64,000 bases of DNA from positions 37,499,392 to 37,563,391 of the forward strand of contig JACDQD010000001.1 of NCBI GenBank assembly GCA_019843655.1. Reading direction: 5' to 3'. The position numbers and the translations under genes were made by a program. The DNA comes from Lethocerus indicus. Taxonomy: Eukaryota; Arthropoda; Insecta; Hemiptera; Belostomatidae. Below, in pieces: positions 24,060-37,872 of this stretch (positions within the stretch are counted from its first letter, which is position 1; each line of letters opens with the position of its first letter). The notes under the pieces were generated by a model. That model worked only from the letters and a program-made list of their open reading frames with translations, ran no database searches and was not told the origin of the DNA.

Positions 24060-27000
24060 TTGTGAATGGGGCCAAGTATTGATTGTACCACCCGGATTCC
24101 CTTCTCCCACACCCCAAAACCCACTTAGTAATCCCTCTTAGGGTTACAAAACCCGGAAAAAGAAAAAATTAGAATACATAAAATCTTGGACGAAATTACG
24201 CTCCCTCCCCCTTCTGAACACGACGGGAAATCGTAGACTATAATTAGATACTTGGATTGAAACACCGTGTTCTAAATATAGAGCGGCCTTTAACGAGGTT
24301 CCACGCAATTTAATGATTCGTGCTCTCCCCAATTAAATTGAGACAGAGATGGATTTATATAAAACTCGGGAAGGCTATTAAAGTTTAACTGGCCAGCGCG
24401 GATTTCTAATGTACTTCCTCCGCCGATAAATAAATTTGGCCGGATGTATTTTCTGTTCTTATTGGCGGGTACCCAGTGGGTGACTTTAATGAGAAAATAC
24501 TTTCTAGAATAATAATTGTTCCCTCGTTTTTTATATCGAGGAGATACTCGCGAGGCATTAGGAACGGTGCAATTCTTCGCCCAGAATTAGATACAATTCT
24601 TATATAGCGTTTATCATTACGATAAATATATTCGATATGTAATTAGAATATAAATAGAAAGAGGTAATAAGAGGAAACGATAACTCGCGGGGTAAAATGG
24701 GAAGTGAGTTCGTAGGGGTTAATAGCCGGGTAGTCGTCGGGGTCATTGCACCTTAACTCAGATAGGATGTTCTAGTTCCACAAATTTGTAGACGGATTTT
24801 TAACTGTACATTTCGTCGTAGAAATGTACGAGCCGGGAAGTGAAAAGCTTTTAACGAGCGCTGAGCTCATCGGTCGAACGGTAGCTCGGTATTGAAGACA
24901 GACCAGAGGGTCGGGGATACCGGGTCTACACTTCGTCGACGTTTCGATAACCCTAAACGGCTGATAAATACAATTCTAGCGTAGCATTTGCGGTCGTTCT
25001 GTTTCTTTCTCCGTTAGCATTCGAAAAAACACATTAATAGTCCATAAATGACTTATAGTGATCAACACCACTAGGTTCAAATCCAGGTCTAACCTTCCTT
25101 CAACCGATTACATGTCCTTATTATTATCCAAACTTCACATTTACCCCGTAAATTAATTAATCTCGTTAATTACTACAACACGAATTCAGCGCTACTTTCC
25201 CTGCCGCGTGTTGAGAAACCGGAGTAAAAGCCAATTAATGTTAATGTTAGCGTATATTCGATTTAATTCGAATTAGGGGCCAAAGGGGACAGCTCTGTTG
25301 TATTAGCACCCCACTTTAGTAGGTATAGGGCCTGTCAGCTTTAATCGGTGTTACCCCACTGGCCGGAATTAATTTTTTTACCGCCTCGGCGGTTTCTCGG
25401 CCGCTTAGGCGCAAGCACAGAGACAGAGGTCGGACATTCCCTCGGGAACTCCAAAGTTGGTGCCGGTTATGCATAGAATGTATATCCCGAGGGGAGCGGC
25501 AGAGCGAAAAGAGATTTATTCGCCTTTATTAGAAATTGTCCGACCGTGAGTAATGAGTGCATTTGACGGGCGCGAAACAACGAACAGGCCATGTTGTTTA
25601 AAAAAACATTCCTCTCCTCGACGTATCGATTAATTCCCTAATTAAATTTAAAATTTGTGTCGAACAACAATTCTTATATCCTCCTTACTTAAATAATTCG
25701 AGGAAGTAAATATTATTTACATTATTAAATATTAAACCAACGCTATAATTAATTAATTATTTGCGCGTAAAAATCCAAACCGTAATGGATCCGAGGTGAA
25801 TAAAAAACCCCAGTTAATCTTCTCGAGCCCCATTACTCGTTGCTTTTTTACCTGTGTTCTGTTTTCCACAGGATTATTTTTGTCGTTGGCTGGAAATACA
25901 TTTTAATATTGCCCGTGTGATTCCTCTCGAATCGCGAGGGGGTTGTTACTCGGTTGGGTTTGTTGTGGAAAACAGGCTTCCGATGTTACGAGCAACTAAA
26001 ACTAAAAAAAAATTACGTTAGGAACAATTTTCAAAGACGTCAATTTACTACAGACGTTAATATAATAGCTGGAATATAATAGAAACTGGAAGTAGAGTCG
26101 GGGTGGGCATCGATCGGAGTGACAAAATTTCATAATCGTTGATGACGGAGGTCCCACGATGAACCAGTTTGATACTCCGGAAATAGCCAGAGCGCTCGAT
26201 TATTAAAGCCTTATAGCGAGAGAGAGTAAAGCCTTATTATTTCTGTAACGCTGCCGACTTTATTGAAGTTACGTTATCCCCAGACTAATTCCGGTTAAGA
26301 GTTATTTTTGGAATAAGCGTACGCGAAAAGGTCGTGGAAACAGAAAAGGGGCCGCGAATTCCGGTCTTTGTATAAATCATTATATTTTACCCATCTCCAA
26401 TATCGTAACGCCCCTTAAAACCTATTAGGGCGGGATACACTTATATGTTGTAAGGCAACGGTTCATCACCTTTTTCATTCACGGTCAGGTAAACAGCGTA
26501 AAACTATTCAGTGGGACGAGGAGGTAAAAACATTTCGCAAAAATGAACATATAATTCAAATTTTTTAATATACTGGTGACTACATTCTTTTCATAAAATT
26601 TTAATGTCTTATTTATAATACTCGTGCGAGTGAGGTCATTTATTAATAAATGCGGTTCAAATGTTATAGTTTTTAAGCTAGAATAGCTGCCCTGGTCTGC
26701 GATGTTCTGGAATACCATTGCTCCAATGTTCCGTCTCCGCTCGCTGGTTTGGTTTTCTGATAGACGGGTTTTCGTAGGAAACATGCCCTATTGACTCACC
26801 GACTTACTTTCGGAAATTTACTGAAGACGGCAAGCAGCAATACGGGTCTTACACAAGACAAAACCGGCCGGCGGATATGACACCTTTCTGATTACCATAC
26901 AGGGAAGGCTAATATAAAATAAACAAATATAAAATATAAAATTTTCCGACAATATCAGAATAATAGTGGCCACATGTAATCAACAGTAACAGTGTAGTTA

Positions 27001-30000
27001 CAGTGTGGATAGGATACTTCACCGGCACCCAACGCTGGCAAGTACCTCATTATATTACTGCAGCCCTATTAGTGCTCGATACCCAATCTAATCTACCGTA
27101 TGAGAGAGGGAAACGCATGAGTGACTTTTAATTTCCGAGGGTTCCATTTCGTGCAATTAGCATTTTCATCATTTGACTCTCATCTACGAAACTCTAAATC
27201 GGGAAAAACAATGCTTATACGGAATATTAAACGACTGAACACTCGTTACTTCGTTGTTAACAGGGCGTCTGTTGTTGTAACTAACTGAGTGATTGATCTG
27301 ATGCTTCATCAGCTACCGATAATGCCTTTATGCGCCACAATGTATTACTAGTTACGATGAAACGGTAATTCACGCATTAAATTTACATTCTGAAGTACGG
27401 ATATATTTAGAGAAACATTTATTTAATGGCTACAGCAGGAAAATGGAGACATAAGAATTTGAAATTTGAGAACTGTGAAGAACAGATCGACAAATGTAAG
27501 TTATTTTTGCATATATCTCTCAATTATGTTTCAGGAAGTAATTATATTTTATCACGGTCATTTATTCGCCGGGAAATGTATTTTTTATTAAATTGAAATA
27601 TTTTTTCTGGTGTCCGCACGTTGCATCGAAATACTCCCTACCTCTGTTTTTAATTAAAATTAGTTCTGTCTTTTTGTGCTAAAACGCAGCGTATGCACAC
27701 ATTCTTCACCGGCAATACGTTTGGCGACATTTTTGATGAAATATATGCTTTCCTGAATTTTGTCCCGACGCATTTTTGAAATGACGCCGACTTAATTAAA
27801 TTCTTCTCATATATTAAAAGCTCTCATTTACCTTCCGCATTCCTGTATAATTTAAGCTAATTTCGAATCGCCGTCTTAAACTTGCTTGGTATTTAAATGT
27901 ATAGTAATCCCTTCTTATTCGTATTTTCGCATAAGGGCAGTTTACCATTGATGATTTGAAATTTGACTTTGAGATACATTACAATGCATTGCAAACTATG
28001 AAAATTTTCCTTTATTTCTGTTGTTTTATAACCTGAAAAACTAAGAGTCTTCCTAATGGTTTGCATATTGTGGGAAATAAAGATTTTATGAATTTTATGC
28101 ATGAGGTTTCATTGCAGACAGCGAAATTTATGCACGAGTCATATATTTTGTGATGAGGGCCGAGTGGATAAGATATGAAAATCTCTCTAAGTTAATTTGA
28201 GATCCCCTCATTCACATTTTCAAACGTTCAATTGCAGCGAAAAGGATATAGTCCCAATTCATTTGGACATTTTCGGAATAAATTCACAACGAGATTAAAT
28301 GGGTTTTATTAGGGACATTAAACATCGAAAAGTGAATATGCTTATAAAATCAACACATGAGATTTTACTTGTGTTACAAAACTGAGAGAAATAACAGTAT
28401 GATAACTAAAGAAGTTTAAGTTAATTGTTAAGCCTCTGCAGCTAATAGGCTTTAGATTAGGGTGGCCATTCATCACGCATTTTCAATTCATTCAACAGGA
28501 ATTGTTGATGCTTTATATTACCGAAGTGCAGGATAAAATGTGCAGTCCTATATATGGGTTGTATCGGTGTTTTGTCTTTTCGTAAAACAAAAATACTACA
28601 AATAAAGAAAAATAATTTTAATTTTTAATTTCGAAATGAATTTAAATTACAGTTAGTTTTATTGTACATATTTTAACTATGTTATCGTATAGTATTTATT
28701 TTATAATGATTTCCGGTAGCCCGAACCTACCCCATCACCCCAAGAAAAAGTATCCGTCCCGCATTTCCTTCCTTTGGTGGAAAATAGTCCACCTGCCTTA
28801 GTTACATTTTCTGATATTAGGTGCATCTAATATAACCGCAAACCTACGGGATTTAAGTGCTTATCATCAATTAGCTATCAGTGTTTCGATACAACGGGTT
28901 TGAAACTTCTATAATCTATAGAACAATTTCTATAATCTGGTGACTAGCTTGTCACTATACATCCCGGGTGTTTACTAAACGCTCCAAGCGTTTACTTACC
29001 ATGTACACACCATTTCCGCCATACTTACTTACGACGGGAGTTGATTAGTGTTATATGTTGTTGTGACAATCTCTACCTTAAGTATAGTTAGTTTAACAAT
29101 CGTTTATTCTTAGTAAATTATACACTCGCTTTTTAATAAAAAAATAGCTCTAACTCCGACTAATTTCATTCATTCTAAATAAAGGAAAGCTAGGTGAACC
29201 CGGAATATTCAGGTTCATCGTATTTTCCTTTAATTTGTACCTGGAACTCATTAACTTCTGTAAACTCAATAGAATTCAATTTTATCCTCATTCGGTCTAT
29301 AGATCTGCCGGTTGTAAACGGGTGTATTTTTTTAAACTGAAACCAAATGAAATAAGGCGGAATACATTTGAAAAGTAGTTTTGTACGTTTTAAACGTCGA
29401 TTTCGTCTTGTGTTAAAATAAGTAACAGTACGTTAAGTTAATTAAAATGATCTCGGTCCAGTGGAGCCTCATTATGATTCACATTTGATAACTGTCGCGG
29501 TAGTATTGATTCTAAGGGCGATTGAATATTAATTAATATTAATTATTAGCCATTATTAACCCGTTCGAAAAAAACACGTGGTTCTATCCGAAATTCTGAA
29601 TTTCGAAATAATCCCCAATACGAGAATTGATCTCGTGCTAATCGTTAAAAAGCACACAGACCAATCTCGAGTCATCCAGTGTGCTCCTCTAATAAAATTA
29701 ATTAGAGGCATCAATTAAAATTACTCGAAAAGCGATAAGTCCACGACAACTGTGTATTTGATATTTTATGTTGGTGCCCCTTCGATGAAACTACCCCATC
29801 GCCCCACCGCAATCTATTCACGAGACCCGTTTTGACCCGACATGAGAGTTTTTAAGAAACCGTTTATTACAAATAAAATAGTTTATACAGCGACTGTTGG
29901 TAACCACCCTAGTTTTTACAAACACCAACATCGACCTGTTAAGTTTTTACATTAAAAATGTAAAAGATCATACGGACGATAAAATCATATATTTTATTAT

Positions 30001-33000
30001 TATACGTTTCGCTAATTGCCGAGTACTGAAAGTATTTAGAAATAATCGGAACGACGACACGGGTTTTTAGTTGTAATACAGCATGATACCAGAAACAAGA
30101 ACTTTCTAAATACGAGTATTTTCAAGTATCTACGGTATGCTTATAAGTATACTTGTATACTATAAAATAAGAATTGCCGTATTACAACTATTAAATATGT
30201 TCTATCACTCTTCTAAATAAATGTGGTTATTTTTCTGCCAGAATTTTAATAAAAAAAAAGTAAGGTTGTGTTGTAGTAAACTGAGGAGCTGTCGAGACTT
30301 ATACAGACATGGGACCTCGGGTAATAATCCTAATAATAATAAAAGGAGCGGGGAGTATGGGGCGGAAGGATTATTGGCTAGAATAGACATTAGCGTGGCA
30401 GTAACGAAACGAGTTCCGTATGTCCTAGTACTGTCTGTTCTGTCGGATACGTAGAATACTGTAAGGTAGATTAGTACACGGTAGGTACTGAAGTCGTAGT
30501 ACCGGAATAGTAATCAAGCGAGGTAAATACTTTCGGGTTACACCTGCCCAGTGTCGACCATTTAATGGCCGGGATTTTATACGAACGAAATAACGCTAAC
30601 GGAAGGAAATAAGAATAAAACACGAACGCATCAATGGAATCGAAAATAAAATTTAACCTACAGTATATTGACCGTCGGAGACGGGGCAAAATGAAGATTC
30701 GGGGCGAAAACTGGGAAAGCAGAAAATTTTGTAATTAAACTATTTTGAGAGAACGGAGAAAGAAAGGGGGCGAAGGGAGATGTTTATTGACGGTATCATG
30801 GAATCCGACCAAAAGCTATGTAAGACACCCTAACCTAGCCGATATTAGGTTTTTCCAAACAGGGGGGGGTTATCCTCCAGTACGTTTACCATAAAGCTAC
30901 GATAGGAATATATTCCCTACCTCGGTCCTATCATATTTCAGTAGAGGGAAGGGAAGAATTTATCAACGCGCCAGTAACTAGATTAGGAAAATTCGGCGAA
31001 AAACGTAAGTCATTGGAGCGGAATAATAACAGTGGAACGGGAGGTTAGACGACGGGAATTCGGGTGACGAGGAATTGGAATACCACGAACGGATGCTACT
31101 GACGACGAGGAGAATCCGAAACGGGCGGACGATGGCGAAACATAGAAGGGAAGGCCCTTCATCCAAATAAACTCGCCTCCCGGGTCGTTTAGTGATAACG
31201 GTCGGCTTTTAATAGCCCGGGAGAGCGAGCCCGACTTTATGCCCCGGACTTAATAAGTAGCAGGATCCCCGATCGATGAAAAATAAGCCCCCGGGGCCTA
31301 GAAAAGCGGCAATTAACAAGCGCCCTGCCCCGTGAAAAGGACCCCAGTTTTATATCCTCTCGGAATTGGACGGATTCCATAGTCGCCGGGTTTACTGCCT
31401 CTTGTAAAACATCCTGCCGGGCGAGGAAAATGTTAAATAGAACCGTCTTGTCAACCGAGATTTAAGGTGGGTATCAATAAGACGTTTACGACTCTCTGTA
31501 AACGGCTCTCTATATAATCCCCTTTGCCCGGGACCTCTATATTAGGCGGTGCAAAACCGCCCCCGCCCCCTCAACCTCACTAGTCGAACGTTCTCGTTTA
31601 CTTAAATCACGTCACTATTTTATTCCCCAGTCATAAAATCGCAGCCAATAACAGGTGCGACGAGTGCAACTTTGTAAGAGCGATATATTCGCCTCTCGAG
31701 CGGCTGTAAATTGGGAAGCATAAAACTGCAAACCTGAAAACCTCAAAGTACCAGCCGACAAGTAATAAAAACGAAAGGACGACAACGCCAGTTAATTATT
31801 AACCCCTTCTCGCTAGTATTATCTGTGGGGTGTATTATAATTTTTCTCAGCTTTATTTACACGTTTTTCGATTTATGAATCCTGTATATCACGTGTCATC
31901 TTCCGACGGACAATCATGTCAGCTCTTTTACGGTACTGTTCTTGCTACCGGCTTAAATGTTTAATTAATAAATTTCGGTCGATAAAGTAAACACACCCGC
32001 AGAACAAACTGCGAATACTGAAACTTGCGAGAAGCTGAAACCTGTTTAGATAGGACGGAATAGGCTAGTGGAGACAAGATCGCGATTAATGATTATTAGC
32101 GGGTAACTATCATCGTGTAATATTCATTTAAATACTGTAGGTATGGCTTCGTGTGTTATTGTGGAATGAAGAAACAGTACTAAAAAGGCAGAAGGAACAG
32201 TGGAGGGAAGGTGTTTGTGGATATGTCCCTTCCGAGTTCAAAAGTCCCGATTTTAGGGTGTGGCAGGAACGAGTCCGGCTATAAATAAAGGAACCGAAAA
32301 AATGTCCAATGTCCGGTTCTCTTTAACTTAACTTTGGCACTTGAGATCTCCCGCATTTAGTTCGGAGCCACTCCAAACAGTAATAATGAACACAATACTG
32401 GACTTCCTGACTCGAATCCGGCGGTTGCGTAAGCCCTCAACAAATCATAACAAAATTAAAGACAATAAAAAGTTTTTAAATTAAAAGGAACAAATTTTCG
32501 ATATCGATCTCAAAAATGCCGGTAGCTCTCTGTTTAAATATATAATAAATCCAATTACGTCCAATTAAATTAAGATGATTTAATTTTGCAGGTAGAAAAC
32601 AAATGAGAATTTAAAGTCATTAAAAGTAACCTTCCTCCCGTGCAATTTCAAATGCTTCCGCGTAACCCGGGGAATATCGTTGACCACGGGATTTTTGCCG
32701 TGATCAGTAGAATTCTGTTAGTAATACGCGGATTTATGATATTTACGCGTATCGGCTGCCTGTCGTGACACTGCCTGTCATTACAGCTTGTAAATATACG
32801 CAAATTTTAATTTCGTAATTTAAATATCAATTTCGGGTATTACCTAATGTTCTCGATCTATCGGGTGTTTTGTTGATAATGATATGTTACAGCGCTGAAC
32901 GCTTTGTGATAAAAGTAGAAAGACAAGCGTTTCTCGATAACAGACAGACCGGATCGTGGTTCCTATTAATCCTGAGCCTAGATAGTGTTTAGTGAGCAAA

Positions 33001-33530
33001 GATACCGAATATAAGATATCAGAACAATATATACTAATATCTAATTTATGAAATCGGACCCTGATGATGCAGCAGGTAAGAGTTCCGAAACGTCCGTCGC
33101 AGACCACACCCTGCGGAACGGAATGAACCTTTCTACCCGACTATCCGGATTATTCTCCTTAAACCGGAAGAATCTCGGATAGATAATGGTTCATCACCCC
33201 CCGCCAGAGTTTATCCCCAAACTATTACGCCATCTGACGGAATGTCGGATATTACCTTCTGGTATACCTGCTGGTCGCGGAAGCGTTCGCTCCTTCCTCA
33301 AAATTATAAATTCGAATCTGTATTCGGAAAGATATTTATTTCTCTCGTTTTACGCCCCGCTTATAATCGCCTACAGCCCCGACATTTCATGTAGGAACCG
33401 AACGTAGGTTTTTTACAAATTTTCTCACTCATATATAATATTAAGTACATTTCAGTGTACGCTAAAGTAAAATATTCGGCCGGTTAAAATATACCCAAGC
33501 TAAAACGGCGAAAAAACGCGTCATCAAAAG
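24060..33530. other. Intergenic DNA, no gene recognised
   Basis: No supported coding sequence or RNA gene. CpG is abundant. A degenerate foldback copy lies at 26728-26875. A GC-rich patch at about 31180-31450 shows no coding signal. A B-box-like TAGGTTCAAATCCAGG at 25073-25088 has no A box, so I do not call a tRNA or SINE. Confidence 0.5.
26728..26875. mobile_element. Decayed foldback-family copy
   Basis: The left side reads TGTTCCGTCTCCGCTCGCTG then GTTTGGTTTTCTGATAGACG, corresponding to the outer end of the foldback family. The right side has CTGAAGACGGCAAGCAGC (26821-26838) and ACAAGACAAAACCGG, corresponding to the opposite arm. About 60 bp of unrelated sequence lie between the arms. Confidence 0.65.
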
Positions 33531-33534
33531 CCGA

Positions 33535-34080
33535 ATAGGTCGGCCGCCGGCGAACGGTCCCGAAGCTAGGGACGGTACAGCGGTTTAGGTCTGCCGGTAG
33601 TAGCCTGAGCCCGGGGAGTCGGGAAGCGGCTTCTCGGGGCCAAGACGAGGGGCCCTCCCGAAGTTTTAGGGAGTGGCAGTGGAATGGTGGATCGATGCGA
33701 GGGGCCGGCGGTGTATTTAGGCCGCCGGAAATGGTTTCCGACGTGTAGGGGGGGGGGCCCCCCGGAGAGCGGGCCCCATTCGCCCGGCGGACTCCGCATT
33801 TCGCCCATTTCCCTTTGGGTCGACACTGCTCATCGCCCGATTCCCGCTATAAGAAACCAGACTGTGGTGTCGGCAGGGGCACTTGTTCTTTTGGCAGATT
33901 TTTTTCCGGAACGAGGATATTGATTTTACTTGGGCTGAGGCCGAGGGCACTCGTCCCCATTGTCCTCGGCTCCGGCCCCTCTAGATTGTTGCACCACCCT
34001 CGTCGCCGGCGATAAACTCGACGTGCCGAGTAAAAAATAGAAGATATAACACTGCGTGTCGCTGCGCGAGCCGTAAAAAA
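33535..34080. other. GC-rich, CpG-dense island of unknown function
   Basis: About 550 bp far richer in G+C than its surroundings, with many CpG sites. It has a G10C6 run at 33748-33763 and a hairpin with arms GCCGAGG/CCTCGGC around 33940-33970. Several frames are open on both strands (33566-33826, 33684-33923, 33717-33950, 33815-34015), as expected from GC-rich composition, and none shows a domain. It could be an unmethylated promoter or a repeat. Confidence 0.6.
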
Positions 34081-34879
34081 ACGCGTTTTTAAAATGGAAC
34101 GTACGAAAAAGAATTTGTGAGAGGGTTTATTCTCGTTAAATTAAATGGAATGGAGATTTCTACATTACCTTTTTACCTTTACCTTTATATGTTTAAGGAT
34201 AAGTTAGATAAGAAATACCATAATAATAACGAATAAAAAATAATAATAAGGAAACATATCTAAGAATATGAATAAAACTATATATACACTCTTGTTTTTT
34301 ATAGTATACATATAAAAAATAGTTAAAGTTTTAGTATGATAGATTCGGGTAGCGCAGGTAGCTAAATAATCCTCATGTAACTCGGAACTCTCTTTACGGG
34401 AAGGATTACTTTGGCTGTGCACTGTTATTGTGCTGGTTAAAACAACATTGTTCATTTGAAGGAATTACTATAGCGGAATTGGGGCTACCCCACCGGCGAC
34501 CGATATGACGGAACGGTACTGGAAAATGGTGAAAACCCGAAACAGGTTTGGCGTTGGACCGAATCGGCAAGTGGGGACGCGTGATCGCAAAACGACGGTA
34601 TTCCGAACATCCGACTGGTACCAAAATTTACGTGTCATTTACTATGAATACACTTCTACAGGATCGTTACTCCAATCACTACCCTTCCGGAGAAAGGGTT
34701 ATTCGTTTATAAGTCGTGTGTATTAACGTAATGCGGTTCATTAAACTCACGTTCATTACAAGTGGGCACAGCGTCTAATATCTATATCTAATATCATAGG
34801 TGTTGCAACGAAGTAGGCTATATATAGTTCATATTACAGTGCAACAGTATACAGCATTATTGCTCGCACACACGAACAC

Positions 34880-34882
<3 letters not shown>

Positions 34883-34931
<49 letters not shown>
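34883..34931. repeat. (TA)n microsatellite
   Basis: A TA tract of about 49 bp following a short CA-rich segment. Confidence 0.95.
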
Positions 34932-34934
<3 letters not shown>

Positions 34935-34991
34935 AACTCTAGAAGGCAAAACATATCGAAAAATGAGATAGACTCCTCGGGTATAATAAAC

Positions 34992-35010
34992 GGGGGGGGG
35001 GGGGGGGGGG
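34992..35010 (+). repeat. Poly(G) run, 19 bases
   Basis: Nineteen uninterrupted G residues on the plus strand. Length is unreliable in such runs. Confidence 0.9.
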
Positions 35011-35619
35011 TGGACTCAATAAAAACGAAGCGTTGGATTCTTCATTTTTCTGGGTGGGTATATTTGAAGGGTACACCAGCGAATAAAATTACAGGCTCAA
35101 AGCCTTTATTAGATGCGTTCAATTTATATTCGGCCCCTTCATTTCAAAGCACACGTGCAGTTCACCGTGACAAACGAATTCCTAAATTAACTGTATTTGA
35201 GTTCACGCCTCCCAGCATGCGGGTCAATTTTCGAAATGAAACTTCCGAGGTTACAAGATGTTGACCATAAATATATGCCCAATTTATTCTTACAATTTTC
35301 ACCGGTAAAAATCGTAAGAGGAATTCCGCTCAAGGTGGTACATTTTCCCGGATTCTTTATTCGATGAATTTTTAGTTTTGTTAATAAACTCCGGTTAAAA
35401 AAAGATATTGCGCGAAGTTATAAATGCAATAATGTCATCGAACGCGAGAGGAATTTGTTCCCTTCCTTAAACCAATTTGTTCTTTGGAGGGCGTAGGCTT
35501 TGAGTTATTTCTTCGAGCGTTCGTCGGACTTTTATGGGGCATTAAAAAAGCTACGACCCGCTCTCCCAGAACCACTCACTCAGCCTTCCCTTCTGTGTTT
35601 CTCGTCCTTCCTTCTGTCG

Positions 35620-35620
<1 letters not shown>

Positions 35621-35664
<44 letters not shown>
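35621..35664. repeat. (CA)n microsatellite
   Basis: A CA tract of about 43 bp followed by an A-rich stretch. Confidence 0.95.
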
Positions 35665-35667
<3 letters not shown>

Positions 35668-36061
35668 CAAAAAAAAAAAACACCCACAGCACTTGTAAAG
35701 AAAAACCACTGATATCCGCGGAAAATTGGTCGAAAGTCAAGTAGTAACGCTAAAATGAAGTAGGAATTTCACTTTTTTATTAATCTCTAACTCTGACATT
35801 TAACTTTTTTTCTGGAGGAATTCGAGGATTAAAAGTTTCCTTGAGCCGCGTGATTCCTCTTCTTACGCCATCGAGCACGTGACTTCTTGTTACGACAGTG
35901 TGAACGGCGGGGGAATATCTACAACTTTCAAGACAAAGTTCCAGCCGAGGACTTCCGTTACTGTTACAATTCGTAACGGGTACAATTAGTTATAGTTTTC
36001 TCTTTTTCGTTAAACATGTACACAATTTTGTAACGATAAAACTGTGAGACTGCTCTCCTGG

Positions 36062-36310
36062 TTATAATCTAAGGGAGGGGCAGTCAGCTAAGCTGAGGTC
36101 TACGGTTCGATTCCCATTTAGTGGCCAGTTATTCGGCAACTCAGCGGCGACCCCAGTGGAACTCCGAAACCGAATATTTTAGCTTTTATTTAGACTATAC
36201 GCGTCGACGGCATACACGTGAGTCACTTCGTGGGCACTGGTTAAATTCGCGATCGTTAGAAAAAAAGAGCCGGCGGTGGGAATTGAACCCGCAACCCTGG
36301 ACACTGCGCG
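36062..36310. repeat. Possible tRNA-derived SINE with opposed B boxes
   Basis: A pol III B box GGTTCGATTCC lies on the plus strand at 36104-36114. On the minus strand GGTTCAATTCC (complement of 36279-36289) sits in tRNA-like context, GTTGCGGGTTCAATTCCCAC. The two face each other about 170 bp apart, with a CpG-rich segment between. No complete tRNA cloverleaf fits either side and clear A boxes are lacking, so I read this as one or two truncated SINEs. Confidence 0.45.
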
Positions 36311-37139
36311 CACTTTTTATTATTTTAAATTTCAATTTTCCACGACCCGGTCTCAAGTTATTTTACAAAACCCGCAGCTGTTTTGTTTTTACGAAACTGT
36401 CTGCGACCTCCAAGGCCTAGTTTGTTATAAAAGTTAATTGGCGTGACAAACATATATCCACATCAATAAGCAGGGACAAAACAGCCGGTTGATAGGAAAA
36501 GAGGTTAACAGATAACGACGTCGGGGGTGCTGCTAGGGGACAACAGATACGAATAAAAATTACATGCGTTGAATATATCACACCCATATTCGCGACGGCC
36601 GCTTCCATATATTCTATATAAACAAGCCGTGTTAGCGTTATTTATTAGCCGATTCGATTTCTTGTACTTCGTAAATCTTGTTTTCTGAGTCCTTTACTTC
36701 AGTCACGATATTTCGCATATCAGGGCTTAATGGACCGAATAGCCTAAATTTTTAATACCCAGTGACAAAAAAGTCGCGTAAGCTATTTGTTTTAACGATG
36801 CTTATTTTAGGTCATTAAGCTCATTATATTATTTTTTATTGTGTAAAATAAAATAACCGAATCGGCGATAGTCAAAGACAAGAAAAGTTTTTCCCGCAAT
36901 GAGGTATTTACCTTACAAACAATCACTCCCGATTTTAATTAACGTTCATGTAATTATTCCGGTCCTTTTATTATTAAGTTTATATATTATTTTTAGGCTA
37001 TATGTTCCGTTTTAATCTAACCTTTTTCACACATCAGAAACACATGAAACCGACGGTGAGGTAAAGCGATTATAATATATTAATAAACTCCGCTATTACG
37101 AAATAAGTAAAAGGATATGAAACGTGTGACTCAGCTATA

Positions 37140-37190
<51 letters not shown>

Positions 37191-37860
37191 GGGACATAAA
37201 GACGCCTTTTTTAATACACCGACTCGTTTAATTAATAACGAATCCATTTCGGCGTTTAAACAATGGTTCTAAATTGTAATTCACTTTCGGACGTATTAAT
37301 TTAATTATCCGAGTCATTTTTTATTTATTATTCTTCAATTCCCAAACTTACACATTTTCGCTTGATCACGGCTACTCTGAACTCAATAAGTTATTCAAGC
37401 GGTCTGCCAGTGTCAAACGAAATTTTACGTCTTCAGATTTTTTAAATTTTAAATAACTTCTATTTCCATTCTTGAAGAATTTAAGGCAATGCTTTCTTAG
37501 CGATGAAATATTTTGCGCGTCTTTTTTTCCTGATGGCCATCGGAAAAAATTGATGACAAAAGACGGGAGTTTTCGAAAACCGAATACAAAAAAGAAGAAG
37601 AAAAAGAAAAAGTAGAACGTTTATTCCAGTGCTCATTATTCTATTTAAAATTCAGCAAAGTTATGAGGGAATGCAGGGGACAGGGAGCGAGAACTGCGGC
37701 CCACTCTTACCAGTCAGCCTAAGATCCTATTTATCGCTTCTTAATGCGGTAGTTTATTGCCCGTAGAAAACAAGTCTGTCTTTTGTACTCTGATATCCTT
37801 ACCCGCGTTGGTCAATTACTTTAATACTCGTCATATTAATATGCCGTTAAACGGTTACAA
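36311..37860. other. Intergenic DNA, no gene recognised
   Basis: Contains one (TA)n tract (37136-37188). No coding evidence. Confidence 0.5.
37136..37188. repeat. (TA)n microsatellite
   Basis: A TA tract of about 50 bp with one G interruption near its start. Confidence 0.95.
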
Positions 37861-37872
37861 TTTCGCAATTGA

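Larger units (their letters stand above)
34083..36060. other. Intergenic DNA with simple repeats
   Basis: Holds a (TA)n tract, a poly(G) run and a (CA)n tract; no gene recognised. Confidence 0.5.

Noticed and set aside
25060..25095. B-box-like GGTTCAAATCC suggesting a tRNA or SINE
   Set aside because: No A box at the proper distance and no stems.
33061..33100. Possible hammerhead ribozyme from CTGATGA and GAAAC
   Set aside because: The segments before CTGATGA and after GAAAC pair with each other. In a hammerhead they belong to different stems, and no proper stem II or cleavage triplet is visible.
33566..34015. Overlapping frames in the GC-rich island
   Set aside because: Openness on both strands is expected at this base composition, and no motif was recognised.
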